Counted from the first letter of the stretch, positions 23,541-33,016 are shown. The stretch is 64,000 nucleotides of DNA from Halosimplex rubrum (GCF_013415885.1 NZ_CP058910.1:2604001-2668000), one strand, 5' to 3'. Program-made: numbers and translations. The notes: generated by a model from the letters alone, not told the origin.

Positions 23541-23561
23541 CGGACCGAACGGAATCGAGGT

Positions 23562-24140
23562 ATGTTGATAACCGTTTCCGGCCCAGCCGGGAGTGGCAAG
23601 AGCACGTTCGCCGCCGCGCTGGCGAACGCGCTCGAGGTGGACCACGTCAGCGGCGGCGACATCTTCCGCGAGATGGCCGACGAGCGGGACATGTCGCTGG
23701 TCGCGTTCAACGAACTCGCCGAGGAGGACGACCAGGTCGACCGCGATCTCGACCGGCGGCTCCGCGAGATCGCCGACGAGAACGACGACCTCGTCCTCGA
23801 ATCCCGGCTCGCCGGCTGGATGGCCGGCGACCACGCCGACCTGCGGATCTGGCTCGACGCGCCGATGGGCGTCCGCGCCGAGCGTATCGCCGACCGCGAG
23901 GACAAGTCCGTCGAGACCGCCCGCGAAGAGACCACCGCCCGCGCCGAGAGCGAGGCCAAACGCTACGCCGAGTACTACGACATCGAGATCGACGACCGCT
24001 CGATCTACGACCTCGTGCTCAACACCTCCCGGTGGAGCCCCGCCGCGGAGCTGGAGATCGTCCTCGCCGCCGTCGAGTCCTACGACCCCGCTGAGGACGA
24101 GGGTCGCGCGCCGGTCACCGGCGTGGACTACGATTTCTGA
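23562..24140 (+). CDS. cmk: Cytidylate kinase (archaeal type)
   Basis: A 192-residue kinase that phosphorylates CMP/dCMP. The P-loop is GPAGSGKST (residues 7-15), followed by GGDIFREMA (nucleotide-binding helix), LESRLAGWM and RIADRE, the pattern of archaeal AAA_17-type cytidylate kinases. The ATG at 23,562 is chosen because an upstream in-frame start adds an Arg-rich stretch and precedes the TATA box. Its stop overlaps the start of the pseudouridine synthase gene by one base, so the two are coupled. Confidence 0.95.
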   Translation: MLITVSGPAGSGKSTFAAALANALEVDHVSGGDIFREMADERDMSLVAFNELAEEDDQVDRDLDRRLREIADENDDLVLESRLAGWMAGDHADLRIWLDAPMGVRAERIADREDKSVETAREETTARAESEAKRYAEYYDIEIDDRSIYDLVLNTSRWSPAAELEIVLAAVESYDPAEDEGRAPVTGVDYDF

Positions 24141-25009
24141 TGTCCCTTCGCGGCCCGCCCGACGACCGGTCAGTCGACGATCTGCTGGAGTTCGGGGTCG
24201 TCAACCTCGACAAGCCCCCCGGCCCCTCGGCCCACCAGGTCGCCGCCTGGGTCCGGGACATGGCCGGCGTCGACCGCGCCGCCCACGCCGGCACCCTCGA
24301 CCCGAAGGTCACCGGCTGTCTCCCGATGCTGCTCGGCGACGCGACCCGGATGGCCCAGGTGTTCGACGACAGCGTCAAGGAGTACGTCGCCGTCCTCGAA
24401 CTCCACGGCCCCGCGCCCGCCGATCTCGAATCCGTCCTCGCGGAGTTCGAGGGCGATATCTACCAGAAGCCGCCCAAGAAGAGCGCCGTCGTCCGACGGC
24501 TGCGATCGCGGGAGATCTACGCCCTCGACGCCCTCGAAATCGAAGACCGCCAGGCGCTCCTGCGGGTTCGCTGCGAGAGCGGGACCTACATTCGGAAGCT
24601 CTGTCACGACCTGGGGCTGGCGCTCGGGACCGGCGCGCACATGGGCCACCTCCGCCGGACGACGACGGGTTCGTTCGACGATCGGGAGCTGGTGTCGCTG
24701 CACGACCTCGTCGACGCGCTCGCGTGGGCCGACGGCGGCGATTCGGACCCGCTTCGCGAGGTCGTCCAGCCCGCCGAGCGGGCGCTCACGGACCTGCCGA
24801 GCGCGACCATCGCCGAGAGCGCCGCCCGGGAGGTCGCCGAGGGCGCGCCCGTCTACGCGCCGGGACTGCTCGCCGTCGACGACGTGTTCCGCGGCGACCT
24901 GGTCGCCTGCTACACCCCCGACGAGGCGGCGGTCTGTCTCGCGACGCTCGCGGGCGACCCCGAGGCCGACGAGGGTGTGGTACTCGATCTCGAACGCGTG
25001 CTCGTCTGA
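24140..25009 (+). CDS. truB/cbf5: tRNA pseudouridine synthase of the Cbf5/TruB family
   Basis: A 289-residue archaeal Cbf5-type enzyme. The catalytic Asp is in HAGTLDPKVTG (about residue 53), YIRKLCHDLGLALG is the conserved motif III, and the C-terminal 75 residues (ALTDLPSATIAESAAREVAEG...) form the PUA RNA-binding domain. Archaeal Cbf5 modifies rRNA within H/ACA ribonucleoprotein and can act on tRNA position 55. It overlaps cmk by one base. The conserved cmk-cbf5 pair marks the end of the archaeal adk cluster; a tRNA gene follows 50 bases later. Confidence 0.95.
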   Translation: MSLRGPPDDRSVDDLLEFGVVNLDKPPGPSAHQVAAWVRDMAGVDRAAHAGTLDPKVTGCLPMLLGDATRMAQVFDDSVKEYVAVLELHGPAPADLESVLAEFEGDIYQKPPKKSAVVRRLRSREIYALDALEIEDRQALLRVRCESGTYIRKLCHDLGLALGTGAHMGHLRRTTTGSFDDRELVSLHDLVDALAWADGGDSDPLREVVQPAERALTDLPSATIAESAAREVAEGAPVYAPGLLAVDDVFRGDLVACYTPDEAAVCLATLAGDPEADEGVVLDLERVLV

Positions 25010-25059
25010 CCGACCGAAAGCGAAGGGCTTAATCCGGGTAGGCTCGTCTCCCGATACGC

Positions 25060-25130
25060 GGGACCGTGGGGTAGCGGTATCCTCGGCGCATGGGGTGCGT
25101 CGGACCTGAGTTCGAATCTCGGCGGTCCCA
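25060..25130 (+). tRNA. tRNA-Pro (anticodon GGG)
   Basis: A 71-base cloverleaf. The acceptor GGGACCG (25,060-25,066) pairs with CGGTCCC (25,123-25,129), discriminator A at 25,130, no encoded CCA. The T arm is CTGAG-TTCGAAT-CTCGG (25,106-25,122). The anticodon loop ATGGGGT (25,090-25,096) is closed by GGCGC/GCGTC and places GGG at 25,092-25,094, with G at position 37 as usual for proline tRNAs. A weak TATA-like CTTAAT lies about 27-32 bases upstream. No intron. Confidence 0.93.
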
Positions 25131-25309
25131 CTTCATTAACTGGCTAGCGGCTTCTCTGCGGTCGTTTCGACGGTTCGGCGTCGGAGCTGCGAGTAGCGCG
25201 CCCGAGCGCGGCGTCGGGAGCGATCCCCTCGCTCTAAATGGCTCGATAAATTCGGCACTCTACCCGTTTTTGCCGCCACGATAGACAGGAAAACCGGGTG
25301 CCGAGACAC

Positions 25310-26245
25310 CTACGACTTCGGCCACTCTCCGCTAGGAATCTCGAAGTCCCGTTTCCGCACACTCCCGTTCCCACGCCGTTCTAGCGCCACCAACTCCTCC
25401 TCGGTCTCGACCATCACGGCCTCCCCACCTTCTCCCTCCAGGTTCGCGCGGATCACGTTCTCACAGACGACGTTGCCCTTCTGCACGATCTCCTCTTGGC
25501 GCGTGTGGCCCACGATCTGGAGCGGCGCGTCGTCGCTCAGGAACTTGAAGTCGAGCCAGGCGATGCCGGCGCCGAAGGCGCGGCCGCCGCCGCGGCCGAT
25601 ACCGAGCACTTCCCGGTAGTCGTCGACGAGGCGCTTCTGGGTCGGTTCGTCGTCGTCGGTGCCGATCGCGTCGCGGAGCTCTCCGGCGGCCTCGGCGAAG
25701 CGGTCGTTCAGTCGGGCGGCGTCGTAGTCGCTGACGCGGCCGGCGTGGGCGTAGGTGAACGCGTAGCCGTCGTAGGCGGCGACGAGGTGGCCGTCTTCGA
25801 TTATCTCGCAGAGCCGCCTGCGAGCGTCGTCGGACCGACTGCCGGAGAACCAGGCGTCCCAATCGACCAGATCCCGGAAGAGAGCGCCCCACTCGTGGTT
25901 GCCGAGCGTGACGCGGACGTGGCCGGGCGGGGCCTCGCGGGCGAGGCGCTCGACGAGTTCGACGACGGCGGCGTTGTCGGGGCCGCGGTCGACGAGGTCG
26001 CCGTTGAACACCAGCACCGACTCGTCGTCGCCGGCCCAGTGGAGCCGTCCGTCCGCGTCGGCGTCGACGACCGGGTCGAAGTCGGGGTGGTCGCCGACGG
26101 CCGTGAGCGCGGACCAGGCGGCGTCGAGATAGCCGTGGATGTCGCTGATGCTGACGATGCGTGGGCCGTCGGCGTCGAGGGCGCCGACGCCGTCGCGAGC
26201 GGCGCGGGGCATCGAGTCGTCGTGGTCGGGAGTGAGATCTATCAT
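25310..26245 (-). CDS. Calcineurin-like (PPP-type) metallophosphoesterase
   Basis: A 311-residue protein started at the ATG at 26,243-26,245; an upstream in-frame start lacks support. The metallophosphatase motifs are in order: SISDIHGYL (D-x-H), VFNGDLVDRGPDN (GDxxDRG), VTLGNHEWG (GNHE), a middle histidine (YAHAGRV) and GHTRQEE (GH). These bind two metal ions and hydrolyse phosphoesters; the GDLVDRG form resembles protein Ser/Thr phosphatases and ApaH-like enzymes. Substrate unknown. It is divergent from the cis-prenyltransferase gene, 125 bases between starts. Confidence 0.88.
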   Translation of the reverse strand: MIDLTPDHDDSMPRAARDGVGALDADGPRIVSISDIHGYLDAAWSALTAVGDHPDFDPVVDADADGRLHWAGDDESVLVFNGDLVDRGPDNAAVVELVERLAREAPPGHVRVTLGNHEWGALFRDLVDWDAWFSGSRSDDARRRLCEIIEDGHLVAAYDGYAFTYAHAGRVSDYDAARLNDRFAEAAGELRDAIGTDDDEPTQKRLVDDYREVLGIGRGGGRAFGAGIAWLDFKFLSDDAPLQIVGHTRQEEIVQKGNVVCENVIRANLEGEGGEAVMVETEEELVALERRGNGSVRKRDFEIPSGEWPKS

Positions 26246-26370
26246 GGCGGACGGTGCGGACGGTCTGTCAGCCGAGGGATACACCGCAGGGCATCAAAAC
26301 GGCTTCGGAGGGATCTCCCGCTCACACTAAACACAAAACTCATAGCGCGGGGCTGAAAGAATATAGACAG

Positions 26371-27297
26371 ATGGACAGAGTGCGGCAGTGGGCGCGCGGT
26401 GCGTACGAGCGGGTGCTCGAACTGGAGCTGTCGGGGACGCCCAGTCACGTCGCCGTCATCCAGGACGGAAATCGGCGATACGCGCGACAGCAGGGCGACG
26501 ACGCCTCCGACGGCCACCGCGCGGGCGCGGAGACGACCGAGCAAGTGCTGGAGTGGTCGCAGGAGGCCGGCGTCGACGAACTGACGCTGTACACCTTCTC
26601 GACGGAGAACTTCGATCGTCCGGAGGAGGAGAACGAGGCGCTGTTCGATCTGCTGTGCGAGAAGCTCCGCGAGTTCGCCGACGCCGACCGCGTCCACGAT
26701 TCGGAGGTCCGCATCCGCGCGATCGGCGAAACGCAGAAGCTGCCCGAGCGAGTGCGCGACGCCGTCGACTACGCCGAGCGCCGCACGGCCGACTACGACG
26801 AACTCTACCTGAACATCGCTCTCGCCTACGGCGGTCGCGCCGAGTTGCTCTCGGCTGCCCGCGATGTCGCACGCGAGGTTGAGGACGGCGAACTCGGTAC
26901 CGAAGATATCGACGTCGAGTCGGTCGAGGAGCGCCTCTACAGGGGACCGACTCGCGATGTCGACCTGATCGTCCGCCCCGGCGGCGACGAGCGCACGTCG
27001 AACTTCCTGCCGTGGCACGCCAACGGCAACGAGGCGGCCGTCTACTTCTGCACGCCCTACTGGCCGGAGTTCCGGAAGGTGGACTTCTTGCGGGCGATCC
27101 GGACCTACGAACACCGCGAGGAGTCCTGGCGGACGACTCGCGCCCAGCGGGCGCTCGCGCTCGTCCGCGCGCTCGGCGGCGCCGAGGTCAACGACGCCCG
27201 GCGCGTCCTCCAGCGGTTCAAGGACGCGCTCCCGAGCGGCGAACGCGAGGCGCTCGAATCCGAGACCGACGCCGAGTTCGAACGCACGGCCGACTGA
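26371..27297 (+). CDS. uppS: cis-prenyltransferase (UppS/undecaprenyl-diphosphate synthase family), catalytic type
   Basis: A 308-residue enzyme started at the ATG at 26,371. HVAVIQDGNRRYA (about residues 26-38) contains the catalytic Asp32 of the DGN motif. LTLYTFSTENF, IALAYGGRAEL and DLIVRPGGDERTSNFLPW are the remaining conserved regions (family form is RTSGE..LSNF). It should make the polyprenyl carrier lipid for glycosylation from isopentenyl diphosphate units. A second family member without the DGN motif is encoded at 50,192. Confidence 0.93.
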   Translation: MDRVRQWARGAYERVLELELSGTPSHVAVIQDGNRRYARQQGDDASDGHRAGAETTEQVLEWSQEAGVDELTLYTFSTENFDRPEEENEALFDLLCEKLREFADADRVHDSEVRIRAIGETQKLPERVRDAVDYAERRTADYDELYLNIALAYGGRAELLSAARDVAREVEDGELGTEDIDVESVEERLYRGPTRDVDLIVRPGGDERTSNFLPWHANGNEAAVYFCTPYWPEFRKVDFLRAIRTYEHREESWRTTRAQRALALVRALGGAEVNDARRVLQRFKDALPSGEREALESETDAEFERTAD

Positions 27298-27399
27298 GAA
27301 CCCCGTTCCCGCGCTTCGGCCCCGATTCTGGTGACTCGATGGTCCGATAGCCGAGCGTCGCCCTCGACTGCGTGCCACTTGCACCCACGTGACGATACG

Positions 27400-27407
27400 T
27401 TTAAGTA
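27400..27407 (+). promoter_or_regulatory. TATA box of the small membrane protein gene
   Basis: TTTAAGTA lies 26-33 bases above the ATG at 27,433. Confidence 0.5.
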
Positions 27408-27432
27408 GAGCAGGCGTGTGGCATCATCTATC

Positions 27433-27750
27433 ATGGCACATTCGGGGTCGGACGCCGACGCCTTCGTGACGCACGGCAGGCGGCCGCGCAGCGTGGCGCG
27501 GGCGAGTCGCCGGCTGGGACTCGCGCTCCTCGGTGCGGCGGGACCGGCGGTCGTGACGGCGTTTCTGGTCGCGCTGACCCGGCGGGGGACGGGCGGTCCG
27601 CTCGCCTGGGTGGGCGAGGCGATGGCGACGCCGCTGGTCGGTGGGAGCGGCCTCACCTGGGCGTTCCACGTCGCCGCGGTCACCGCCCTCGCGGGCGTGT
27701 GGGTCGTCGGCTTCGCGCTCGTCGTCGAAGGGTACTTCGGCGTCGAGTAG
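27433..27750 (+). CDS. Small two-TM haloarchaeal membrane protein
   Basis: A 105-residue protein beginning at the ATG at 27,433; a GTG at 27,418 would add five residues. A basic N-terminal 30 residues are followed by two hydrophobic segments (about 28-48 and 73-100). No known domain. It is convergent with the MscS gene, 42 bases apart. Confidence 0.6.
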   Translation: MAHSGSDADAFVTHGRRPRSVARASRRLGLALLGAAGPAVVTAFLVALTRRGTGGPLAWVGEAMATPLVGGSGLTWAFHVAAVTALAGVWVVGFALVVEGYFGVE

Positions 27751-27792
27751 GTCCCGGAGCGGTCGACGGCGGCGGGAGCGCCGAGCCCCCGG

Positions 27793-28950
27793 TCAGTCGT
27801 TCCCGCGCGCTTCCGCTTCGCCGGCGTTGGCGGCCGGCCCGTCACGGTCGTGGACATGGAAGCCGCCGGCCTCGGCGCGGCCGGTGAGTTCCCGCTGGGG
27901 GAAGGGGATCTTGATCCCCTCGTCCTCGAAGGCCGACTTGACGGAGGTGACGACGGCGGAGACGGCCTTCCACTTGCGCGGCGGGGTGGGGTGGTCGATC
28001 CAGAAGCGCATCTCGAGGACGACCGCCGAGTCGCCGAACTCCTTGGGGAACACCTGTGGCGGCGGGGCGTCGACGACTTCGCTGCAGTTCGAGATGGCTT
28101 CGATGGCGACCTGTTTGGCGCGGTCGGGGTCGGTCTCGTAGTCGACGCTCACGTCGGCGCGGATGCGCAACAGCCCCTTTTGGCTCCGGTTCGTGATCGG
28201 CCGGTCGGAGACGCGGTCGTTGGGGATGATGACGAACTCGCCGTCGAAGTTCTCCAGGCGGGTGTGGAAGATGGTGATGTCGGTGACGATGCCCTCCTCG
28301 CCGCCGATCTCCACCCAGTCGCCGATGGTGAACGGGCGGGAGAACATCAGGACGAACCCGGCGATGAGCGAGCCCAGCGTCTGTCGGGCGGCGAAGCCGA
28401 CGACGATGCCGAGGAACCCGGCGCCGACGAGGAGGCCGCCGAGGTTGGTGTCCCAGATCCCCAGGATGACGACCCCGGCGAACCCGAACAGGAACAGCTG
28501 GGCGGTCCGCAGGAGGATCTCCTCCTGGTGGTCGGTCAGCCAGTCGGCGTGACGGCTCAGGTTGGCGACGGCGTTCGAGAGGTACCGGGCGACCGCGTAC
28601 GCGGCGAAGAAGACGACTACCGAACCCAGCGTCCGCCCGAGCGTTTGGAGTTCCGAGTCGTTGGTGACCTCTTCGGAGATGGTCGCCAGCGTCGGCCCGA
28701 ACCCCCAGAGATACAGCAGCGAGAGGCCGCCGCCGACGAGCAGCAAGAGCTGGGCGGCACGCAGGATCGCACCGCTGACGGCCCACTGCAGCGCGGAGTC
28801 CTGGATCCCCTCTACGAGCCGCGGGAGGACCAGCCAGCCGAAGCTCGCGACGACGAGGAGCAGCAACGCGGTGACGCCGATCCGGGCCCCGAGCGTGTCG
28901 AACCCGGTGAGGAACGACCGGGCGGCGTCGACCGGCGTCGCCTGTAACAT
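27793..28950 (-). CDS. mscS: MscS-family mechanosensitive channel
   Basis: A 385-residue protein started at the ATG at 28,948-28,950. It has five or so N-terminal membrane segments; the last, pore-lining TM contains alternating Gly/Ala (GGLLVGAGFLGIVVGFAARQ), the MscS TM3 signature. The beta domain follows (FTIGDWVEIGGEEGIVTDI, then PNDRVSDRPITNRS) and a C-terminal alpha/beta domain with an acidic tail. It should release solutes on hypo-osmotic shock. Single gene, no operon partner. Confidence 0.92.
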   Translation of the reverse strand: MLQATPVDAARSFLTGFDTLGARIGVTALLLLVVASFGWLVLPRLVEGIQDSALQWAVSGAILRAAQLLLLVGGGLSLLYLWGFGPTLATISEEVTNDSELQTLGRTLGSVVVFFAAYAVARYLSNAVANLSRHADWLTDHQEEILLRTAQLFLFGFAGVVILGIWDTNLGGLLVGAGFLGIVVGFAARQTLGSLIAGFVLMFSRPFTIGDWVEIGGEEGIVTDITIFHTRLENFDGEFVIIPNDRVSDRPITNRSQKGLLRIRADVSVDYETDPDRAKQVAIEAISNCSEVVDAPPPQVFPKEFGDSAVVLEMRFWIDHPTPPRKWKAVSAVVTSVKSAFEDEGIKIPFPQRELTGRAEAGGFHVHDRDGPAANAGEAEARGND

Positions 28951-29075
28951 ACGTCGGGATTCGTGAGTCGACAGTCTTGGGCGTTGCGCTTGTCGGCCCG
29001 ACCGGCGCCCCGACGGCGCGGTCGCCGCTCGACGGCGGCCGGCCGACATCGCCCCGTTCGACAGCGAACTTACAA

Positions 29076-29645
29076 ATGCGGTCGAGCCGTCGGGGCCGAT
29101 ATGAGCGACACGAGCGACTCCGGGGCGAGAGCGGGTGGGAGCGGCCGCTCGTCGTCGGCGCCGTCTACGGCACGACGGCGTTCGCGTACACGGCCGCGTA
29201 CGTGACGTTCGTGAGCCCGTACGGGCTGTTTCTGATCTCCGCCGGGATGCTCGTCGGCTCGGCGACCGTCGCGGCCGTTCTCTCGGGGGTGCTGGTCCAG
29301 CGGCTCGCCGACGCGGTGGATCCGGCGTCGCGCGTGCGAAACGACGCGTTCTCGGGGATGTTCGTCGGCTGGCTGACGCTGGTGATCGCCCCGCCGCTAG
29401 CCGTGTTCGGGATGATGGCCCCGATGGATCTGGGGTCGCTGGACGTCTCGCTCATCACGCCGCTGCTGATCGCGGCCTACCTCCTCGGGGTCGTCGGCTA
29501 CGGGCTGATCGGAACGCTGATCGCGCTCGTCGCCACGCTCGGGACGCCGATCCTCGTCGCGGGTGCGGTCGGTGTCGGACTCGGACATCTCCGCCGTCGG
29601 TCGGGTTCCGCGTCCGTCGCACCGCCGGACAGCTCCGGGGGCTGA
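29076..29645 (+). CDS. Haloarchaeal multi-pass membrane protein of unknown function
   Basis: A 189-residue protein. The first in-frame start near the hydrophobic core is the ATG at 29,076; an ATG at 29,101 is in another frame that soon stops. The N-terminal 25 residues are basic. Four or five hydrophobic segments follow (about residues 30-50, 52-75, 90-112, 125-150 and 150-172). The start is somewhat uncertain, because the first 20 codons could instead be leader sequence. No family recognised. Confidence 0.55.
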   Translation: MRSSRRGRYERHERLRGESGWERPLVVGAVYGTTAFAYTAAYVTFVSPYGLFLISAGMLVGSATVAAVLSGVLVQRLADAVDPASRVRNDAFSGMFVGWLTLVIAPPLAVFGMMAPMDLGSLDVSLITPLLIAAYLLGVVGYGLIGTLIALVATLGTPILVAGAVGVGLGHLRRRSGSASVAPPDSSGG

Positions 29646-29700
29646 CAGGCGCGCCGCTCCCGGTTCGGAAGCTGACAGACCCACCGCTCTCGGTTGGGAA
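29641..29700 (+). repeat. Tandem pair of 30-base imperfect repeats
   Basis: Two consecutive 30-base units (29,641-29,670 and 29,671-29,700) both begin GCTGACAG and end CGGTT-GGAA, agreeing at about 25 positions. They include the end of the upstream gene and are followed directly by a (GA)11 tract. Confidence 0.75.
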
Positions 29701-29704
29701 CGCG

Positions 29705-29726
29705 GAGAGAGAGAGAGAGAGAGAGA
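29705..29726 (+). repeat. (GA)11 simple-sequence tract
   Basis: Eleven uninterrupted GA dinucleotides between the membrane-protein gene and the end of pdxS, the only long microsatellite seen in the window. On the minus strand it is a (TC)11 run just after the pdxS stop and may act in transcription termination or mRNA 3'-end formation. Confidence 0.9.
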
Positions 29727-29744
29727 ACTGAAACCGGCCGGTGC

Positions 29745-30653
29745 TCAGACGCCGCGGCCCTGCATCTTCTCTTCTTCGGGCAGGTCGACGTTGGCGTCGC
29801 CCTTCATGCCGGCGCCGATGTTCGAGGTGATCTCGACGAGGGTCTCGGGGTCGTCCCAGTTGTTGACGGCCTCGACGATGGCGGTGCCCATCGCCTCGGG
29901 GTCCTCGGCGCCGAAGATACCGGAGCCGACGAAGATGCCGTCGCAGCCGTGGTGCATCATCAGCGCCGCGTCGGCGGGCGTCGCGATGCCGCCGGCGGCG
30001 AAGTTGACGACCGGCAGCCGGCCCATCTCGGCGGTCTCGTGGACGAGTTCGGCGGGCGCCTCGTGCTCGCGGGCCCACTTCTCGCGCTCCTCGTGGCTCG
30101 CACCTTCCAGTTTCCGGATGGCGCCCTTAATCGACCGCTGGTGGTGGACGGCCTGGTTCACGTCGCCGGTGCCGGCCTCGCCCTTCGTCCGGATCATCGC
30201 CGCGCCCTCGTCGATGCGGCGCAGCGCCTCGCCGAGGTTGCGGGCGCCGCAGACGAACGGCGCGGTGAAGTCGCGCTTGTCGATGTGGTACTTGTCGTCG
30301 GCGGGGGTGAGCACTTCGCTCTCGTCGACCATGTCGGCGCCGGCGGCCTCGAGGATCTGGGCCTCCTTGGTGTGGCCGATGCGGGCCTTGCCCATGACGG
30401 GGATGGAGACTTCGTCGATGACGCCCTCGAGCGAGGCGGGGTCGGCCATGCGGGCGACGCCGCCGCGCTTGCGGATGTCGGCGGGGACGGCTTCGAGGTT
30501 CATCACCGCGACGGCGCCCACGTCCTCGGCGATGCGGGCCTGCTCGCGGTTCACGACGTCCATGATGACGCCGCCCTTCTGCATCTTCGCGAACCCGCGC
30601 TTGACCAGGTCGGTCCCGCGGCGGAGTTCCTCTAGGTCCGTTTCGTCGGTCAT
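29745..30653 (-). CDS. pdxS: Pyridoxal 5'-phosphate synthase lyase subunit PdxS
   Basis: A 302-residue TIM-barrel enzyme of the DXP-independent vitamin B6 pathway, joining ribose 5-phosphate, glyceraldehyde 3-phosphate and ammonia. Conserved segments: [27 protein letters not shown] (Schiff-base lysine), [13 protein letters not shown] (second lysine), [13 protein letters not shown] and GIFVGSGIF. The glutaminase partner PdxT is not adjacent, so it must be encoded elsewhere. A (TC)11 run follows the stop. Confidence 0.97.
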   Translation of the reverse strand: MTDETDLEELRRGTDLVKRGFAKMQKGGVIMDVVNREQARIAEDVGAVAVMNLEAVPADIRKRGGVARMADPASLEGVIDEVSIPVMGKARIGHTKEAQILEAAGADMVDESEVLTPADDKYHIDKRDFTAPFVCGARNLGEALRRIDEGAAMIRTKGEAGTGDVNQAVHHQRSIKGAIRKLEGASHEEREKWAREHEAPAELVHETAEMGRLPVVNFAAGGIATPADAALMMHHGCDGIFVGSGIFGAEDPEAMGTAIVEAVNNWDDPETLVEITSNIGAGMKGDANVDLPEEEKMQGRGV

Positions 30654-30784
30654 ACCCCAGGCTTGGCGACGGACTCACTTAACGAGTATCGTTCGCCCTC
30701 GCGACTCCCGTATCCGGGAGCGCGCCGGCGCGCCGACGGCGCCGTGTGTCAACACTCTTGGCGGGGCCGCCCCTCGCCGAACGC

Positions 30785-32944
30785 ATGACCGACGCACAGC
30801 CGACGGACGACCCGTTCGCGGCCGAGGTGACGGTCGACACCGGTGACCGGAGCGACTGGACGGTCTCCCCCCGGATCTTCGGCGCCTACGTCGAACACTA
30901 CGGGCGGGAGATCTACCCCGGTATCTACGCGGAACACGCGACCAACAACTCCTTCGAGCCGTGGCACTTCGACCGGAAGACCGCCGAGCGGAGCCGGCTC
31001 GCCTACGACGAAGACGACCTCCCCGAACACGAGGGGGTCGCCTACCCGTGGCAGCCGGTCGGCGACGCGGACTACGAGACGCCCGCCGGCGGCGTCCACG
31101 GCGGCGACAGCCGCCGGTTCCAGCGAATCGCGGTCGCCGGCGACGGCACCGCGGGCGGCGTCTCCCAGCGCGTCCCCCTGCCGGACTACCGCACGACCGA
31201 GTACGACCTCTCGGTCTCGGTCCGCGGCGAGGGCGTCGACGCCGTCGAGGCGCGACTGACCGACTTCGACGGCGAGACGGTCGCCTCGGAGTCGCTCCCC
31301 GTCACCGGCGAGTGGGTCCGCCACGAGGACCGCCGACTCGAACTCGCCGGCGAGAGCGACGTCCGGTATCCCGCCGAAGGGACCGACGGCAACTTCCGCG
31401 ACATCTCCGCCCCGCACGGCGAGTACCGCCTCCAGTTCGTCGCCGCCGGCGACGGGCACGTCGACCTCGACTGGGTGATGCTCGTGTCCGGCGACGCCGT
31501 CGACGGGAGGTGGAACCCCGAGATGCTGGACCGGATGGAAGCGCTTGACGTCCAGTCGATCAAGTGGCCTGGCGGCAACTTCGCGAGCCACTACCGCTGG
31601 CGCGACGGCGTCGCCCCGCTCGAAGACCGCCCCGTCAGCGAGGCGCCCGGCTGGAGCGGTCTCGACCCGAACTTCCTCGGGACCGCCGAGTACGTCGAAC
31701 TCTGCCGGAAGATCGGCGTCGAACCGATGATCACGGTCGGCTGGTGGGAGGAGATCGGCCCCGAGGAGGCCGCCGACTGGGTGGCGTACTGTAACGGCGA
31801 CCCCGAGGAGACCGAGATGGGGGCGCTTCGGGCCGAACACGGCTACGAGGACCCCTTCGACGTGCGCTACTGGGAGATCGGCAACGAGGTCTGGGGCGAC
31901 TGGCAGTTCGGTCACACGTCCGACCCCTGGGAGTTCGCGAGCGGGTCCGACGACCGCGCGGGCGCCGACGCCTACTACGACGCGATGACCGCAGTCGACC
32001 CGGATATCACGGTCTTTGCCGATCTGCTCGATCCCGGATACACGCGCTTCGAGGCGGACGCCGACGAGTGGGCGGAGGCGCTGTTCGCGGAGGTCGGCGA
32101 CCGCATCGACGGCGTCGACACCCACCACTACAACTTCGGTATCCGTCGCAGCGACGACGACAGCCCCGAAGAGTGGGTCGCGGAGCACGACGCCGAGCCG
32201 CTGGATTACGTCGAGACGCTGGTCGCGTACCCGACGCAGTACGAGGGGCTGTTGGCGGGACTGGCCGCGGACGCCGAGGCGGCGGGCGTCGACCCGTTCG
32301 TCGTCAACGTCGGCGAGTGGGGCCTGTACGCCCACCTCGGTGAGGACTGGCCGGACCTCGGGATGGGGACGACCGCCAGCGCCGCCTACACCTCGGGGAT
32401 GTTCGGCGCGTTCGTCCGGCAGGGCGGGGCCGTCCGCCGCGCCTCCCACACCCACATGCCGGTCAAGCAGTTCCCCGACACCGGCGGGACGAACGCCACG
32501 CCGCTGTCCCCCGTCGCGCGGGTCCAGCAGCTCTACGCCGAGGTGATCGCCGACGGCCGCTCGTGGCGCGCCCTCGGCGTCGACGTCGGCGGACCGACGC
32601 GGACGCTCCCCGAACTGGGCACCCGGATCGAGCGCATGGAGGGCGTCCCGTACGTCGACGCGACCGCCGTCGTCGACGACGCCGGCGACGAACTCGCGGT
32701 CTTCCTGACGAACCGCGACCTCTCACGCGAGGGGACGGTGACCGTCGACCTCGGCGCCGACGCGGCCGGCCGCTCGGTCACCGTCGAGGTGCTGGAGCCG
32801 ACGGGGAGCCCTCACGACGGCCAGGAGTCCCGGTCGGAACCCGACGCCTACCGGATCGACCGCTCGGCCGAGACGGTGACCGACGACGGAACCGTGGACG
32901 TCGCGCTCGCTCCCTCGGCGGTGGCGCGGCTGCGGATCGACTGA
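30785..32944 (+). CDS. Alpha-L-arabinofuranosidase (glycoside hydrolase family 51 type)
   Basis: A 719-residue protein started at the ATG at 30,785. After an N-terminal beta region (ISPRIFGAYVEHYG-like start) there is a carbohydrate-binding-like jelly-roll insert (about residues 115-240). The catalytic barrel follows, with IKWPGGNFASHYRW, the acid/base Glu of WEIGNEVWG (about residue 367) and a candidate nucleophile Glu in NVGEWG (about residue 511). A C-terminal beta domain closes it. It should release arabinofuranosyl groups from plant-type polysaccharides or glycosides. No signal peptide is visible, so it probably acts in the cytoplasm on imported oligosaccharides. No transporter or other hydrolase lies next to it. 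Confidence 0.88.
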   Translation: MTDAQPTDDPFAAEVTVDTGDRSDWTVSPRIFGAYVEHYGREIYPGIYAEHATNNSFEPWHFDRKTAERSRLAYDEDDLPEHEGVAYPWQPVGDADYETPAGGVHGGDSRRFQRIAVAGDGTAGGVSQRVPLPDYRTTEYDLSVSVRGEGVDAVEARLTDFDGETVASESLPVTGEWVRHEDRRLELAGESDVRYPAEGTDGNFRDISAPHGEYRLQFVAAGDGHVDLDWVMLVSGDAVDGRWNPEMLDRMEALDVQSIKWPGGNFASHYRWRDGVAPLEDRPVSEAPGWSGLDPNFLGTAEYVELCRKIGVEPMITVGWWEEIGPEEAADWVAYCNGDPEETEMGALRAEHGYEDPFDVRYWEIGNEVWGDWQFGHTSDPWEFASGSDDRAGADAYYDAMTAVDPDITVFADLLDPGYTRFEADADEWAEALFAEVGDRIDGVDTHHYNFGIRRSDDDSPEEWVAEHDAEPLDYVETLVAYPTQYEGLLAGLAADAEAAGVDPFVVNVGEWGLYAHLGEDWPDLGMGTTASAAYTSGMFGAFVRQGGAVRRASHTHMPVKQFPDTGGTNATPLSPVARVQQLYAEVIADGRSWRALGVDVGGPTRTLPELGTRIERMEGVPYVDATAVVDDAGDELAVFLTNRDLSREGTVTVDLGADAAGRSVTVEVLEPTGSPHDGQESRSEPDAYRIDRSAETVTDDGTVDVALAPSAVARLRID

Positions 32945-33016
32945 CGCTCTCCGGACGCGACCGCTCGCCCGCGCGGACCACTACCGTTTTTGCCCGACGG
33001 GGCCGTTCCATCCCGC

